Part shown: piece by piece, positions 1 through 7,297 of the stretch
How the letters are laid out: each line of letters begins with the position of its first letter
Numbering within the stretch: the stretch's first letter is position 1
NCBI GenBank assembly: GCA_019232905.1
Contig: JAFANA010000091.1
Span: 1-33,592 of the forward strand
Reading direction: 5' to 3'
Length of the DNA: 33,592 nt
Source of the DNA: Vulcanimicrobiota bacterium
Lineage (GTDB): Bacteria; Vulcanimicrobiota; Vulcanimicrobiia; Vulcanimicrobiales; Vulcanimicrobiaceae
Notes under the pieces: model-generated
Told to the model about the DNA's origin: nothing
Database searches by the model: none
What the model saw: only the letters and a program-made list of their open reading frames with translations
Program-made: the position numbers and the translations under genes

Positions 1-87
1 GATCTCTTTTTCCGTAGTTGCCAATACTTTTTTTCTGTCGACGCGGCCTGGGCCAAGGTCAGTGAGCTTCTTGCGAACGATGGGCAT
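1..87 (-). CDS. BrnA-like antitoxin, N-terminal part (runs off left edge)
   Basis: The frame opens with ATG at 87 and reads 29 codons to the window edge without a stop. It begins MPIVRKKLTDLGPGR and continues with a D-R-K-K-V-L-A-T-T-E-K-E-I stretch, which resembles the start of BrnA-family antitoxins (a short lead, then a helix of the type D-x-x-x-V-x-x-x-T-x-x-E-I). A good ribosome-binding site (AAGGAGAG) lies about 11 bases upstream. The start overlaps the end of the brnT remnant, the usual brnT-brnA arrangement. In the family, BrnA neutralises the BrnT ribonuclease and represses the operon. The DNA-binding part lies outside the window, so the family call rests mainly on context. Confidence 0.5.
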   Translation of the reverse strand, partial: MPIVRKKLTDLGPGRVDRKKVLATTEKEI

Positions 88-270
88 AGTACCGTCTTCT
101 CTCCTTTCTGGATGCGCGACGAGCCGAAATGATTCTCCTAGCGGTACCCCGCGGCGTCCACACGACGGTTAAAATGATCCCATTCACCATGCCGATCGCC
201 ACGAACCGACGCTCGGCAAGGGCGGGAGTACGGCTTCGTCCCATTCGACCGAATCATACGAATCGCTCAT
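59..270 (-). pseudogene. Decayed brnT toxin gene (internal deletion plus frameshift)
   Basis: Two pieces of a BrnT-type RNase toxin can be read in different frames. The N-terminal piece starts at ATG 270 and reads MSDSYDSVEWDEA, matching the E-W-D-x-x-K/A opening of BrnT. The C-terminal piece, ending at 59, contains ERRFVAIG, then a hydrophobic strand, then RIISARRASRKERRRYY, the hallmark BrnT C-terminus. The roughly 35 residues that normally lie between them (the KHGVxFxxA and DPD region) are missing and the frames differ; the 212-bp span is not a multiple of three. The toxin is therefore probably inactive. It lies 30 bp behind fliP, where fliQ would be expected in many flagellar operons. 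A very divergent intact gene is unlikely because the N-terminal frame loses all similarity after the junction. Confidence 0.65.
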
Positions 271-300
271 GGCGATACTACTACGCTACCGGCGTAGACG

Positions 301-957
301 TCAACGAAATGAACTTGCGACGCCTCCGCACACCAGCGCCCACCCGTCGACCATCACAAAGAGTAAGAGCTTCACCGGTAGAGAGACCACCGGCGGCGAT
401 AACATCATCATTCCAAGTCCCATGAGCATGGCCGAGACGGCTAGATCGATGGCGACGAACGGCAGATAGAGCGCAAAGCCGATAGCGAACGCGCTGCGAA
501 GTTCGCCGACCACGAACGCGGGGACCAGAACGACGAGCGGGGACGCCGACGGCGAGACGTCGCGTTGACGAGCCACCCGTTCGAAAAGTTCGATGTCGCT
601 AACGCGCGTTTGACGCAACATGAACGCGCGAAGCGGTTGGGTCGCACGATCGAGCGCCTGCGATTGCGAGAGCCGGCCGTGCGAATACGGATCGATCGCG
701 TTATGCGTAATTTGGGTGAAGGTCGGGGCCATGACGACGCACGTTAGCACGAGCGCTAGCCCGGACAGAACGGCGTTCGGCGGAAGCGACGACGTGCCGA
801 TCGCAGAGCGCACGAGCGAAAGCACGACGACGATTCGTACGAACGACGAACACATCATCAGCAGAAACGGAACAACCGAGAGCAGCGTCAGGCTGACGAG
901 TATATCTAGCGGGAGCGAACCTTCCGCGTGATGGGCAACGGTAAGGAGTCCATCCAT
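301..957 (-). CDS. fliP: FliP/SctR family export-gate protein
   Basis: FliP is an inner-membrane subunit of the flagellar type III export gate; five copies form the pore with FliQ and FliR. The protein shows the family signatures: a first hydrophobic block ending in LLMMCSSFVRIVVVL, the short NAVLSGLALVLT segment, and the C-terminal block VPAFVVGELRSAF through LLFVMVDGW. About four membrane segments are visible. From ATG 957 it has 218 residues, slightly short, and lacks the cleavable signal peptide of enterobacterial FliP. A GTG nine codons upstream (984) lies inside a perfect hairpin and is less likely. No clear ribosome-binding site is seen. It is the last gene of the operon here; fliQ, fliR, flhB and flhA do not follow. 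Confidence 0.93.
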   Translation of the reverse strand: MDGLLTVAHHAEGSLPLDILVSLTLLSVVPFLLMMCSSFVRIVVVLSLVRSAIGTSSLPPNAVLSGLALVLTCVVMAPTFTQITHNAIDPYSHGRLSQSQALDRATQPLRAFMLRQTRVSDIELFERVARQRDVSPSASPLVVLVPAFVVGELRSAFAIGFALYLPFVAIDLAVSAMLMGLGMMMLSPPVVSLPVKLLLFVMVDGWALVCGGVASSFR

Positions 958-960
958 GCA

Positions 961-990
961 GCAAGGGTGACGCAGTCGCGTCACCCTTGC
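961..990. promoter_or_regulatory. Perfect hairpin between fliN and fliP
   Basis: A 13-bp perfect inverted repeat (arm GCAAGGGTGACGC) with a 4-base loop fills the gap between fliN and fliP and ends three bases before the fliP ATG. No T-run follows on either strand, so it does not look like an ordinary intrinsic terminator. It could be an mRNA processing or stability element, or could control translation of fliP, which has no visible ribosome-binding site. Function is inferred; the palindrome is seen directly. Confidence 0.6.
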
Positions 991-1013
991 ATGAACTCGT
1001 TATTGCGATGAAG

Positions 1014-1289
1014 TTAAATCGGCCGGGAAATCAACTCGGTGACGCGGACGCCGAAGTTCTCATCGACGGCGACCACTTCGCCGCGCGCGACAAGTTTATT
1101 GTTGACGAGCAGATCGACCGGACCGCCGGCAAGACGGTCGAGTTCGATAATGGAACCGGTGCCCAATTTGAGGACTTCCGCGACGGACATCTTCGATGTT
1201 CCGAGTTCGGCGGTAACGGTGAGCGGCACGTGCATCAGCACGTCGAGATTTGCGCGATCCTTCAATTTCTTTGTGTCGACGGTTGTCAT
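1014..1289 (-). CDS. fliN: Flagellar switch/C-ring protein FliN
   Basis: A 91-residue SpoA-domain protein. FliN forms the bottom of the cytoplasmic C-ring and helps dock the FliH-FliI export ATPase. Visible family features are the helix-strand start [17 protein letters not shown], then [17 protein letters not shown], then [25 protein letters not shown]. The ATG at 1289 overlaps the fliM stop (ATGA), which decides the start against an ATG ten codons upstream. The length covers the SpoA domain with almost no N-terminal extension. Confidence 0.95.
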   Translation of the reverse strand: MTTVDTKKLKDRANLDVLMHVPLTVTAELGTSKMSVAEVLKLGTGSIIELDRLAGGPVDLLVNNKLVARGEVVAVDENFGVRVTELISRPI

Positions 1290-2062
1290 GATTCCGGTCC
1301 GCTTTCCCTTTCGGTGCACGGCGAGAGGCCGATCGCCAAAGCAAACCGGTTACCCCGGACGCCGCATTCGCCACGCGCGAGCGGCCTCCCGGCTACGGTT
1401 GCGACGGCAGTGAGGCCGGTTGATACAGTAATCGGCACGATTTCGCCCGGCTCCACTGCCGCTAGCTCGCCGGCCGGAACGACCGCACCCTCGGTCCGTA
1501 CGCAAACCTCGATTTCCATGTCAAATAAATCCTCGAGGCGAAGGCCGCCGCTGCACTCCGGCGGGTGCTGCGATGCGAGCGCAATGCCGATGGAAGCGCT
1601 GACCGGTAGACTGAGCGCGAGTTCAAAATACGTGAGCAATCCCTCGATCGACTCAACCGGTTCCGCGAAAAGGCCTTCCGAGCGGCCGCCGCAGACCGCG
1701 GCGAAATTTCCGGCAAGTGCGCCCACGATGCGATCGAGAACGGTCGTTTCCACCGCGGAGAGCGGTCGCGTAGCGCCGGCGTCCTCACCAAACGCGGTGG
1801 TAGCCAGCGCAATGCAAGCATCCGGGCGAAGGACGATTGCCGCCTGCGCTCGCGTCCCCTGAATAAGATAGAGCCGCGCTCCTTCGAGAATCGCGCGCCA
1901 GCCGTTCTTTGACGGAACGGCGGGTTCCAACAGCCGCAATTCGATCGGCGTCTGCAATAGTGCAGCGAGCGTTTCGCGTACGCCGTTCGCAACGATACAT
2001 GCCGCGGCAACGGGAAAGGCCGTGCGCGATTCAAAGATCATCGGACGAACGCGACGCGTCAT
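1286..2062 (-). CDS. fliM: FliM-like switch protein (short, no CheY-binding N-terminus)
   Basis: A 258-residue protein, against about 330 for typical FliM. Residues about 25-135 match the FliM CheC-like middle domain: [18 protein letters not shown], a strand-rich stretch, then [20 protein letters not shown]. Residues about 175-245 form a SpoA domain ([13 protein letters not shown] to [14 protein letters not shown]). FliM sits in the C-ring between FliG and FliN. The N-terminal peptide that binds phospho-CheY in motility FliM (LSQxEIDALL type) is absent; the protein opens [14 protein letters not shown] instead. Start ATG overlaps the preceding gene (ATGA) and the stop overlaps fliN. SctQ of injectisomes is an alternative relative, but the CheC-like half favours FliM. 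Confidence 0.8.
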   Translation of the reverse strand: MTRRVRPMIFESRTAFPVAAACIVANGVRETLAALLQTPIELRLLEPAVPSKNGWRAILEGARLYLIQGTRAQAAIVLRPDACIALATTAFGEDAGATRPLSAVETTVLDRIVGALAGNFAAVCGGRSEGLFAEPVESIEGLLTYFELALSLPVSASIGIALASQHPPECSGGLRLEDLFDMEIEVCVRTEGAVVPAGELAAVEPGEIVPITVSTGLTAVATVAGRPLARGECGVRGNRFALAIGLSPCTERESGPES

Positions 2063-2781
2063 TTCAACAAATCCATCGCGACTTTGCCGGTTTGACCTTG
2101 CGCTTTGTGCACGGCCTGCAGCGCATCGAATGCAACATACGCGTCATGTAGCCGTTCCAGGCTGCGGTTGAGGTCAATACGGCTCTCGTCGCGACGCATC
2201 GGCGCGAGCACGCCGAAGTTGCCGTCGCCCGCACGGCCGAGATGCGGTACGATACCCGGCGGCGGCACGACGGTACCGTCGGCAGTGTTCGTTAACTTCG
2301 TCGCGGCGGGAAATCGCGCGAGCGCAAGTCGCCCAAGGCTCACGCGCTGCGCCTGCATAAGCCCGCTGCGCGGATCAACGGTCCGGCGATCGTACGCGAC
2401 CGTTCCATCGGTTTCGATGCGCAGGTTGCGCACGCGTCCAAGCGCTTCATCCACGGGATCGATTTTTAACTCGGCGGCAGTGCTTGCGTTTCCGATATAT
2501 CCGAGCATCGGACGACCGTTGCCTCCGGCGACCGTCCCGTTCGCAAGCCGCATTTGGCCATCGCGCGTGTACGTCGTCCGGCCGCGCTCATCAAAGGTCA
2601 TAAAGTAGTCGTCGCCCGGCGCGCTTACGGATAACGGATCGAGTGCCGCGCGCGATTGGGGCGCATTCGTTTCGACGTCGCTACGTTCGGGCAGCGCGCC
2701 GGGAGTAAACGCTTTATAGACGTCCGCCGCGCGCTGCGAGATCAGATCCAACGAACGTTCGGTTGCGGTGTTGACGAACAT
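2059..2781 (-). CDS. Flagellar rod/hook-basal-body protein, FlgF/FlgG family
   Basis: A 240-residue rod protein. The central part DYFMTFDERGRTTYTRDGQM with L-A-N-G following is the FlgE/F/G motif (normally F-x-V-x-x-x-x-G-x-x-x-Y-T-R-D-G-x-F). The C-terminus has the coiled-coil helix RSLERLHDAYVAFDALQA of rod proteins. The usual N-terminal LDVxANNxAN motif is weak, and the protein is slightly shorter than FlgG (about 260). Family knowledge places it in the axial rod, exported through the flagellar export apparatus. The ATG at 2781 follows the upstream stop by four bases; an earlier in-frame ATG at 2865 would lie deep inside the previous gene and is rejected. FlgF and FlgG cannot be told apart here. 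Confidence 0.8.
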   Translation of the reverse strand: MFVNTATERSLDLISQRAADVYKAFTPGALPERSDVETNAPQSRAALDPLSVSAPGDDYFMTFDERGRTTYTRDGQMRLANGTVAGGNGRPMLGYIGNASTAAELKIDPVDEALGRVRNLRIETDGTVAYDRRTVDPRSGLMQAQRVSLGRLALARFPAATKLTNTADGTVVPPPGIVPHLGRAGDGNFGVLAPMRRDESRIDLNRSLERLHDAYVAFDALQAVHKAQGQTGKVAMDLLK

Positions 2782-2785
2782 GGCG

Positions 2786-3343
2786 TTACTCCGTAATGCG
2801 CGCGTCGATCGAGATTCCGCGCTCGGCGAGCGCGTATCGCGCTTGTTCGAGCGCGCGTGCGACACGTTCGCGCGCGCTCGGCTGACAGACGGCGACGAGT
2901 TGCAATCCCGTACGCGTTCGCTGCATCGTCACGTGGACGCGCTCACGGGTTCCGTCGATCGTAAAGGCGGCTCGTGTCGCAGGAAGATTCGGCCGCAAAA
3001 ATGCGTACTCGATTTTCCGCGCAAGTGGAGAGCGAAGCGATCGGCGATCGATGGCGACCATGTCTCTGCGCGCGGGCTTCATCTCTCGATGCACTTGCAG
3101 CCCAGTCGTCGAGCGCAGGTGGGTGTTGCGACGGTCGGCCAAAACGCCGGCGCGATGCGCGCAACACCGTTCGAGGGCAACGGGTGCCTGCTGCGTATCA
3201 TGTTTGGACGGCTGCTTCGCGAGATGGAGCGCCGAATACCACGCTTGGGAGAGCGCGCGACGATCGATTGCGGCGATCGGCGCGGTCAACACGCTGAATC
3301 CTAGTTGCTGCGTCATCATTGGCTGATGATGGGCGGCGCACAT
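2786..3343 (-). CDS. FliK-like protein (possible hook-length control), weak match
   Basis: A protein of up to 185 residues, Arg- and Ala-rich, with no signal peptide. The last 60 residues (AAFTIDGTRERVHVTMQRTR, then GLQLVAVCQPSARERVARAL, then ERGISIDARI) resemble the Flg_hook domain at the end of FliK: two strands, a region of the V-x-L-x-x-x type, then a helix leading to a G-x-x-V/I strand. Its position between export genes and a rod gene supports a FliK or needle-length role. FliK normally has 350 or more residues, so this would be a minimal version. ATG codons at 3343, 3319 and 3316 are possible starts and none has a good ribosome-binding site. The assignment is inference; it could be an unrelated operon-specific protein. 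Confidence 0.4.
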   Translation of the reverse strand: MCAAHHQPMMTQQLGFSVLTAPIAAIDRRALSQAWYSALHLAKQPSKHDTQQAPVALERCCAHRAGVLADRRNTHLRSTTGLQVHREMKPARRDMVAIDRRSLRSPLARKIEYAFLRPNLPATRAAFTIDGTRERVHVTMQRTRTGLQLVAVCQPSARERVARALEQARYALAERGISIDARITE

Positions 3344-3372
3344 CGCCGCGCGATCATCGAGCCGTTACGAAG

Positions 3373-5034
3373 TTATGAACGCCCCGGGAAACCCTGGCCG
3401 CTCTCCGTTCGCTGACGGAAACGCCCGTCATCAAAATCGCGCGCTTTTTGCAAGTAGATCGAGCGATCGGCGAGATCGAACGTCGTGATGAAGTTATGTA
3501 ACACACCGTACCCGACGTTGCCCCCGTCGTTGCGGTCCGCGAAAGCACCGGCCGTCGCCAGAATGACGTCCGTGTAGCGGTTGTACAGACGTTGTTTTCC
3601 GATTTCCAGCTCATCGACCATTGCCGTCACCGCCGCTGCCGAACCGCCCGCGCCACGATTCGCAACGGCGGGGTTTCCCGCAAACATGATCAGTCCTTGA
3701 TGCGCATTGATGAAGCTTTGGAAGAGCAGCAGTTCGTTGGAATTGCCGGTGTCCACGAGGAGGCGCGTCTTCGCCGTTCCGTCGATCGTCGCTTCGATTT
3801 CCGCAAGTTCACGATCGGTGTCGACGTCGAGTTTGTCGCCGAGCGGCGGGAGCAACCCCGGTTTTGCGATCGTCAATTCGCTCGTGTCCGGATCGAATCG
3901 CAACTCCGCTGCAGCAAAGAACGGATACCCGAGAACGCCGTCGATGGTGACCGGTCCGCGCAGAATTTTACTCAAATCGAGCACGCTCGCGATGCGCGAC
4001 GGCAGTTCGATACCGCCGACGTTCATTGGCGGGGTTTCCACGACGCCGAGACTCGGCGTCCGTTCTGCCCCGCGGATTTCGAGCGTGCCTTCGGGATGCA
4101 GCCCGAGTTCGTTCGACACGTGCGGATCCAACACGTTACCCTGCGAGCCGGAATCGATCAAGAACCGGTACGCGTGTCCGGAAATCGTGACTTTGACGAA
4201 CGGAAGGCCGTTATGAATCTCGAGCGGCACACGGACGGGGGCATCCGTCGCAATGATTTCCGGCGCAAGCGGCGCAAAAATCGAATCCGCGATCGGCTGA
4301 TCGACGATGACACTCGTCACGTGCGACGTAACGTCGAATTTCGTATCGCCGTTCGAATCGATCTCGGTGAACGGGATGAGCATACCGTTCTGGACGTGAT
4401 AGTCGGAGTACGTCACCACTTGCGGTGAATCGTTCTCCAGATACGACTTTTGATCGATCAGCCACGTCTTTGCATCGATACCGACGATGAACGGCTCACC
4501 CTTCGGCGGAGCGATCGACAGGCGATACACCGCGCGGCCGTCGGGCAGTGTCGCACGTTCGACGAACCGCGCAGCCTCGGGATGCTTCGCAAACACGCCC
4601 GTGTCGATAAAATCGGCGGTCAATTGACGGCGCGCGATCAAGCCGTGCAGTTCGCGAATCTCGCCGCTCGTGTTCTCGATCCAGAGATTGTCGCCGACGC
4701 GCAGCTCGCGCTGGACGCGAAAGCCCAGCCGCTCGTCCCGGCGTTCCTTGTTCCCCGCCTGCCACTCGTGGAACGTTCCTTGCAGACCGAGACCCTCGAT
4801 CGTGCCGAACGTTTCATGCGTTTGCGGCGCATGCAAATGCATCGCAGCGAGCGCTGCGGCGTGGTTGTCGAGGATCGTTGTGACTGATGGATGCGGCGGA
4901 GGGGCTTGCGCGATCAGGGCGCAGCTAATCGCCGCTAGAAGGGCACTACGGAGCGTTCGGGTTACGGTATTTTTCGTAACTTGCGAGAACGTTTTCGACG
5001 TAGTTCTGCGTTTCTGCATACGGCGGTACGCCAC
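3373..5034 (-). CDS. Retropepsin-like aspartyl protease with signal sequence
   Basis: A 553-residue protein with two pepsin-type catalytic motifs, FLIDSGSQGN (Asp294) and LLVDTGNSNE (Asp428), each followed by strand-rich sequence with G-V-L-G-Y-P-F/G-Y-G-V-L flap-and-core motifs (residues 366-373 and 508-512). It therefore looks like an exported protein with two aspartyl-protease-like lobes. Residues about 24-45 form a hydrophobic export signal (SALLAAISCALIAQA), preceded by a basic stretch; the Cys at residue 38 is not in a convincing lipobox. Residues 50-260 form a separate domain with no recognised motif, reminiscent of outer-membrane lipoprotein-sorting folds. The ATG (5034, or 5019) overlaps the end of the transglycosylase by 74-89 bases, and no later start codon precedes the signal. 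Its presence inside a flagellar operon is unusual. Confidence 0.8.
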   Translation of the reverse strand: MAYRRMQKRRTTSKTFSQVTKNTVTRTLRSALLAAISCALIAQAPPPHPSVTTILDNHAAALAAMHLHAPQTHETFGTIEGLGLQGTFHEWQAGNKERRDERLGFRVQRELRVGDNLWIENTSGEIRELHGLIARRQLTADFIDTGVFAKHPEAARFVERATLPDGRAVYRLSIAPPKGEPFIVGIDAKTWLIDQKSYLENDSPQVVTYSDYHVQNGMLIPFTEIDSNGDTKFDVTSHVTSVIVDQPIADSIFAPLAPEIIATDAPVRVPLEIHNGLPFVKVTISGHAYRFLIDSGSQGNVLDPHVSNELGLHPEGTLEIRGAERTPSLGVVETPPMNVGGIELPSRIASVLDLSKILRGPVTIDGVLGYPFFAAAELRFDPDTSELTIAKPGLLPPLGDKLDVDTDRELAEIEATIDGTAKTRLLVDTGNSNELLLFQSFINAHQGLIMFAGNPAVANRGAGGSAAAVTAMVDELEIGKQRLYNRYTDVILATAGAFADRNDGGNVGYGVLHNFITTFDLADRSIYLQKARDFDDGRFRQRTESGQGFPGRS

Positions 5035-5575
5035 CGTACTTCTCTACCGCACCCGGTCCCGCATTGTACGCTGCGACGGCTTTTCGTACGTCACCGTTAA
5101 ATCGGTCGAGCAGTCCCTTGATGTACCGAGTGCCGCCATACACGTTCTGCGCGGGATCGTAGGCATTTGTGACACCGAGACCCGACGCGGTTCCGGGCAT
5201 GAGCTGCATGAGGCCTTGCGCGCCGACATTCGATGTCGCGTTCGCATTGAACCCGGATTCATTTGCAATGATGGCCTTGACCAGCGCGGGATCAACGTTC
5301 CATTGCGATGCGTTGGCGTTCACGAGTTGGTCGATCTGCGCCGGCGGCACCATCGAAGGCGCGTTGATCGCGCCGACTGCCGCACCCGAAGCGATGCCGG
5401 GGACCTCGTTCCCGTCGGCTTGCTGCTCGTTTTGCGATGCAAGCTCGGCGCGCACCATGTCGGCAAAGGACGCGGATTGCTCCTGCCCGGGCGAAACGCC
5501 GGGGAGTTCGACGGTCGATCCGGTGATCTGCGTGATGCGCTGCTCGACGGCAGCAAGGTCAGAAGCGATGTTCAT
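4946..5575 (-). CDS. Lytic transglycosylase (SLT domain), flagellar operon
   Basis: A 209-residue protein. Residues 85-205 are a complete SLT/lysozyme-like domain: ALVKAIIANESGFN with catalytic Glu106, then GAQGLMQLMPGTA, YDPAQNVYGGTRYIKGLL, AVAAYNAGPGAVEKYGG and YVENVL. It cuts the glycan strands of peptidoglycan, as needed for rod passage through the wall. The first 80 residues are polar and show no Sec signal peptide, which fits export through the flagellar apparatus (like FlgJ) better than Sec secretion; that is inference. It overlaps the end of fliI by 17 bases, so it is translationally linked to the export ATPase gene. A single-domain FlgJ replacement is plausible. Confidence 0.92.
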   Translation of the reverse strand: MNIASDLAAVEQRITQITGSTVELPGVSPGQEQSASFADMVRAELASQNEQQADGNEVPGIASGAAVGAINAPSMVPPAQIDQLVNANASQWNVDPALVKAIIANESGFNANATSNVGAQGLMQLMPGTASGLGVTNAYDPAQNVYGGTRYIKGLLDRFNGDVRKAVAAYNAGPGAVEKYGGVPPYAETQNYVENVLASYEKYRNPNAP

Positions 5576-6803
5576 CGGGCTCTCCCAAAGTATCGGCGGT
5601 TTCCAGCAGCATCGCTAGCGAATGCCGAGGATGGACCGGGGCGCGTTCCTGGCGGACGAGGGCCTCGAGCCGGCGCTCGTGCGCGATCGCGGCGATGGCC
5701 TCGGGGTCCCGTGGCTCGATGCCGACCGAGCGAAGATCCTCGCTCGCCGCGAGGGCGGCGAAAGCGGCTCGAATTCGGGCGGCCGCCCGCTGGTGCTCCG
5801 GCGCCGTTACCGCAGCCATCGTCCGGCTCGCGCTTGCGAGCAGGTCGATGGCCGGAAATCGTCCGGCGTGCGCGAGCTCCTGCGAGAGTTCGATGTGCCC
5901 GTCGAGGAGAGAGCGCGCCGCTTCGCTAACCGGGTCGCGTTCATCGCCATCACTCAAGACCGTTGCCAGCAGCGAGACGGAGCCTCGGGTGAATGCGCCC
6001 GCCGACTCAACGAACTGCGCGAGATCGGCGAACACGCTCGGCGGATAACCGCCGCGCCCGGCCGGCTCGCCCGCACGGTCTTCGCGCAACGCGTAGGCCA
6101 CGCGCGCCAGACTATCGAGAATGAGCAAGACGTGCAGACCACGTCGCGCCAACGCTCGAGCGTGCGCAAACGCGGCTCGCGCGGCGGCGACGCGTTCGCG
6201 CGCCGGACGATCGCTCGTCGCACAGACGACGGTCGTGCGTTGGTCGCGCCGCGCGATCCATTGCTCCGCCTCACGCCCGCGTTCACCCACGAGTGCAACG
6301 ACGATCGCATCCGCGCACGTGCCGCCGGCAATCGTTTCGAGTAACGTGCTCTTGCCCGCACCCGGCGCGCCGAAGAGTCCCACGCGCGCGCCGCGTCCGA
6401 TGGTAAGCAGCGCGTCGATCGCGCGAACGCCCGTCCACATCGGGGCGTCGAGGGCGATGCGTTCCGACGGTGCGATGCGAGGCATCGCAAACCGAATGCG
6501 GACGCCGCAAAGCGGCGCGTCACCGTCCAGAGGCTGTCCGCAGGCATCGATTGCGCGGCCGAGCGCCGCCGTTCCGAGCACGATCGTTTCAGCGGCCCCT
6601 TCTTCTGCATATGCTCCAGAAACGATTCCGTCAGCGTTGCCGCTCAACGTTGCCGTTGCAATGCCGTTTGCGGCGGATGTGATGCTGCCGTGTTTCCATC
6701 CGCCGCGGCACGCAATGCGGACGTTTGTTCCCGCTGCAAGCGGCGCAATCGAGAGATCTACCGCGCCGCTGCGAACGTTGACGACGGTGCCGCGGGCGAT
6801 CAT
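5559..6803 (-). CDS. fliI: Flagellar export ATPase FliI
   Basis: A 414-residue member of the FliI/SctN/F1-beta ATPase family that powers substrate unfolding at the type III export gate. Seen: Walker A GAPGAGKST (145-153), the catalytic-Glu motif GERGRE (173-178), Walker B LLILD (226-230), GGYPPSVFADLAQFVESAG, and the long signature DGHIELSQELAHAGRFPAID followed by LLASASR. The N-terminal beta-barrel (1-85) is short. Typical FliI has about 440 residues. Start ATG overlaps the fliH stop (ATGA). No fliJ follows; a transglycosylase gene takes its place. Confidence 0.96.
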   Translation of the reverse strand: MIARGTVVNVRSGAVDLSIAPLAAGTNVRIACRGGWKHGSITSAANGIATATLSGNADGIVSGAYAEEGAAETIVLGTAALGRAIDACGQPLDGDAPLCGVRIRFAMPRIAPSERIALDAPMWTGVRAIDALLTIGRGARVGLFGAPGAGKSTLLETIAGGTCADAIVVALVGERGREAEQWIARRDQRTTVVCATSDRPARERVAAARAAFAHARALARRGLHVLLILDSLARVAYALREDRAGEPAGRGGYPPSVFADLAQFVESAGAFTRGSVSLLATVLSDGDERDPVSEAARSLLDGHIELSQELAHAGRFPAIDLLASASRTMAAVTAPEHQRAAARIRAAFAALAASEDLRSVGIEPRDPEAIAAIAHERRLEALVRQERAPVHPRHSLAMLLETADTLGEPDEHRF

Positions 6804-7297
6804 CGTATGCGCGGCGCCAACACGCGTTCCAAACGCGCGCCGAGCGACGCGTCGATACTGCCTTGGCGTATGTCGATAAACACGTCGCCGCCACGCACGC
6901 GGTCGTCAACGACGACCTTCTCGCCGGTCGCCTCGAACGCGCGCGCGTCGGCCGAATTCACGCGAATGCACAAAGGGTCGACGCCGTACCGTTCGACCGC
7001 CCGTTCGACGATTGCGCGCACGTCGCATGGCGCGAGCCGCAGTTCTCGAGCGAGAACATCGCCGGCAACGTCGCGCAACAACTCCTCGACGCACGCATCC
7101 AGCGCATCAGCGAGCGCTGCGCGAAAGCGTCTTGCTTCTCCAATCGCGACGTCGATCTCGTCTTCAAAGCTGTTTGGCAACTGCGGCTCTACAAAAGGCT
7201 CCGGTTCGCGATCGAGTTCAGCGCCCGTATCGGGCACCGGCGCCGAATCGTCGCCGCGCTCGAGCCACGCACGCATCGGCACGAATCCGTCAAGCAT
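6800..7297 (-). CDS. fliH: FliH-like regulator of the export ATPase
   Basis: About 165 residues; FliH is normally about 230. An acidic, Pro-rich N-terminus is followed by a helical part (FEDEIDVAIGEARRFRAALA to LLRDVAGDVLARELR) and a C-terminal alpha/beta domain with VRAIVERAVERYG, LCIRVNSADARAFEAT, VVVDDRVRGGDVFIDIRQGS and IDASLGARLERV. This is the FliH/V-ATPase-E pattern, including the G-G/x-x-x-x-G-x-x-D-A-S/R ending. FliH holds FliI at the C-ring. Start ATG at 7297 overlaps the fliF stop; an in-frame ATG at 7321 is also possible. It lies directly behind fliF, where fliG would normally stand. Confidence 0.85.
   Translation of the reverse strand: MLDGFVPMRAWLERGDDSAPVPDTGAELDREPEPFVEPQLPNSFEDEIDVAIGEARRFRAALADALDACVEELLRDVAGDVLARELRLAPCDVRAIVERAVERYGVDPLCIRVNSADARAFEATGEKVVVDDRVRGGDVFIDIRQGSIDASLGARLERVLAPRIR

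Noticed and set aside
2059-2865. Earlier ATG (2865) for the FlgF/G gene
   Set aside because: It would overlap the upstream gene by 80 bases and adds an Arg/Ser-rich leader foreign to rod proteins.
3592-4428. Plus-strand open frame antisense to the aspartyl protease
   Set aside because: No family features; the minus-strand gene shows clear catalytic motifs.
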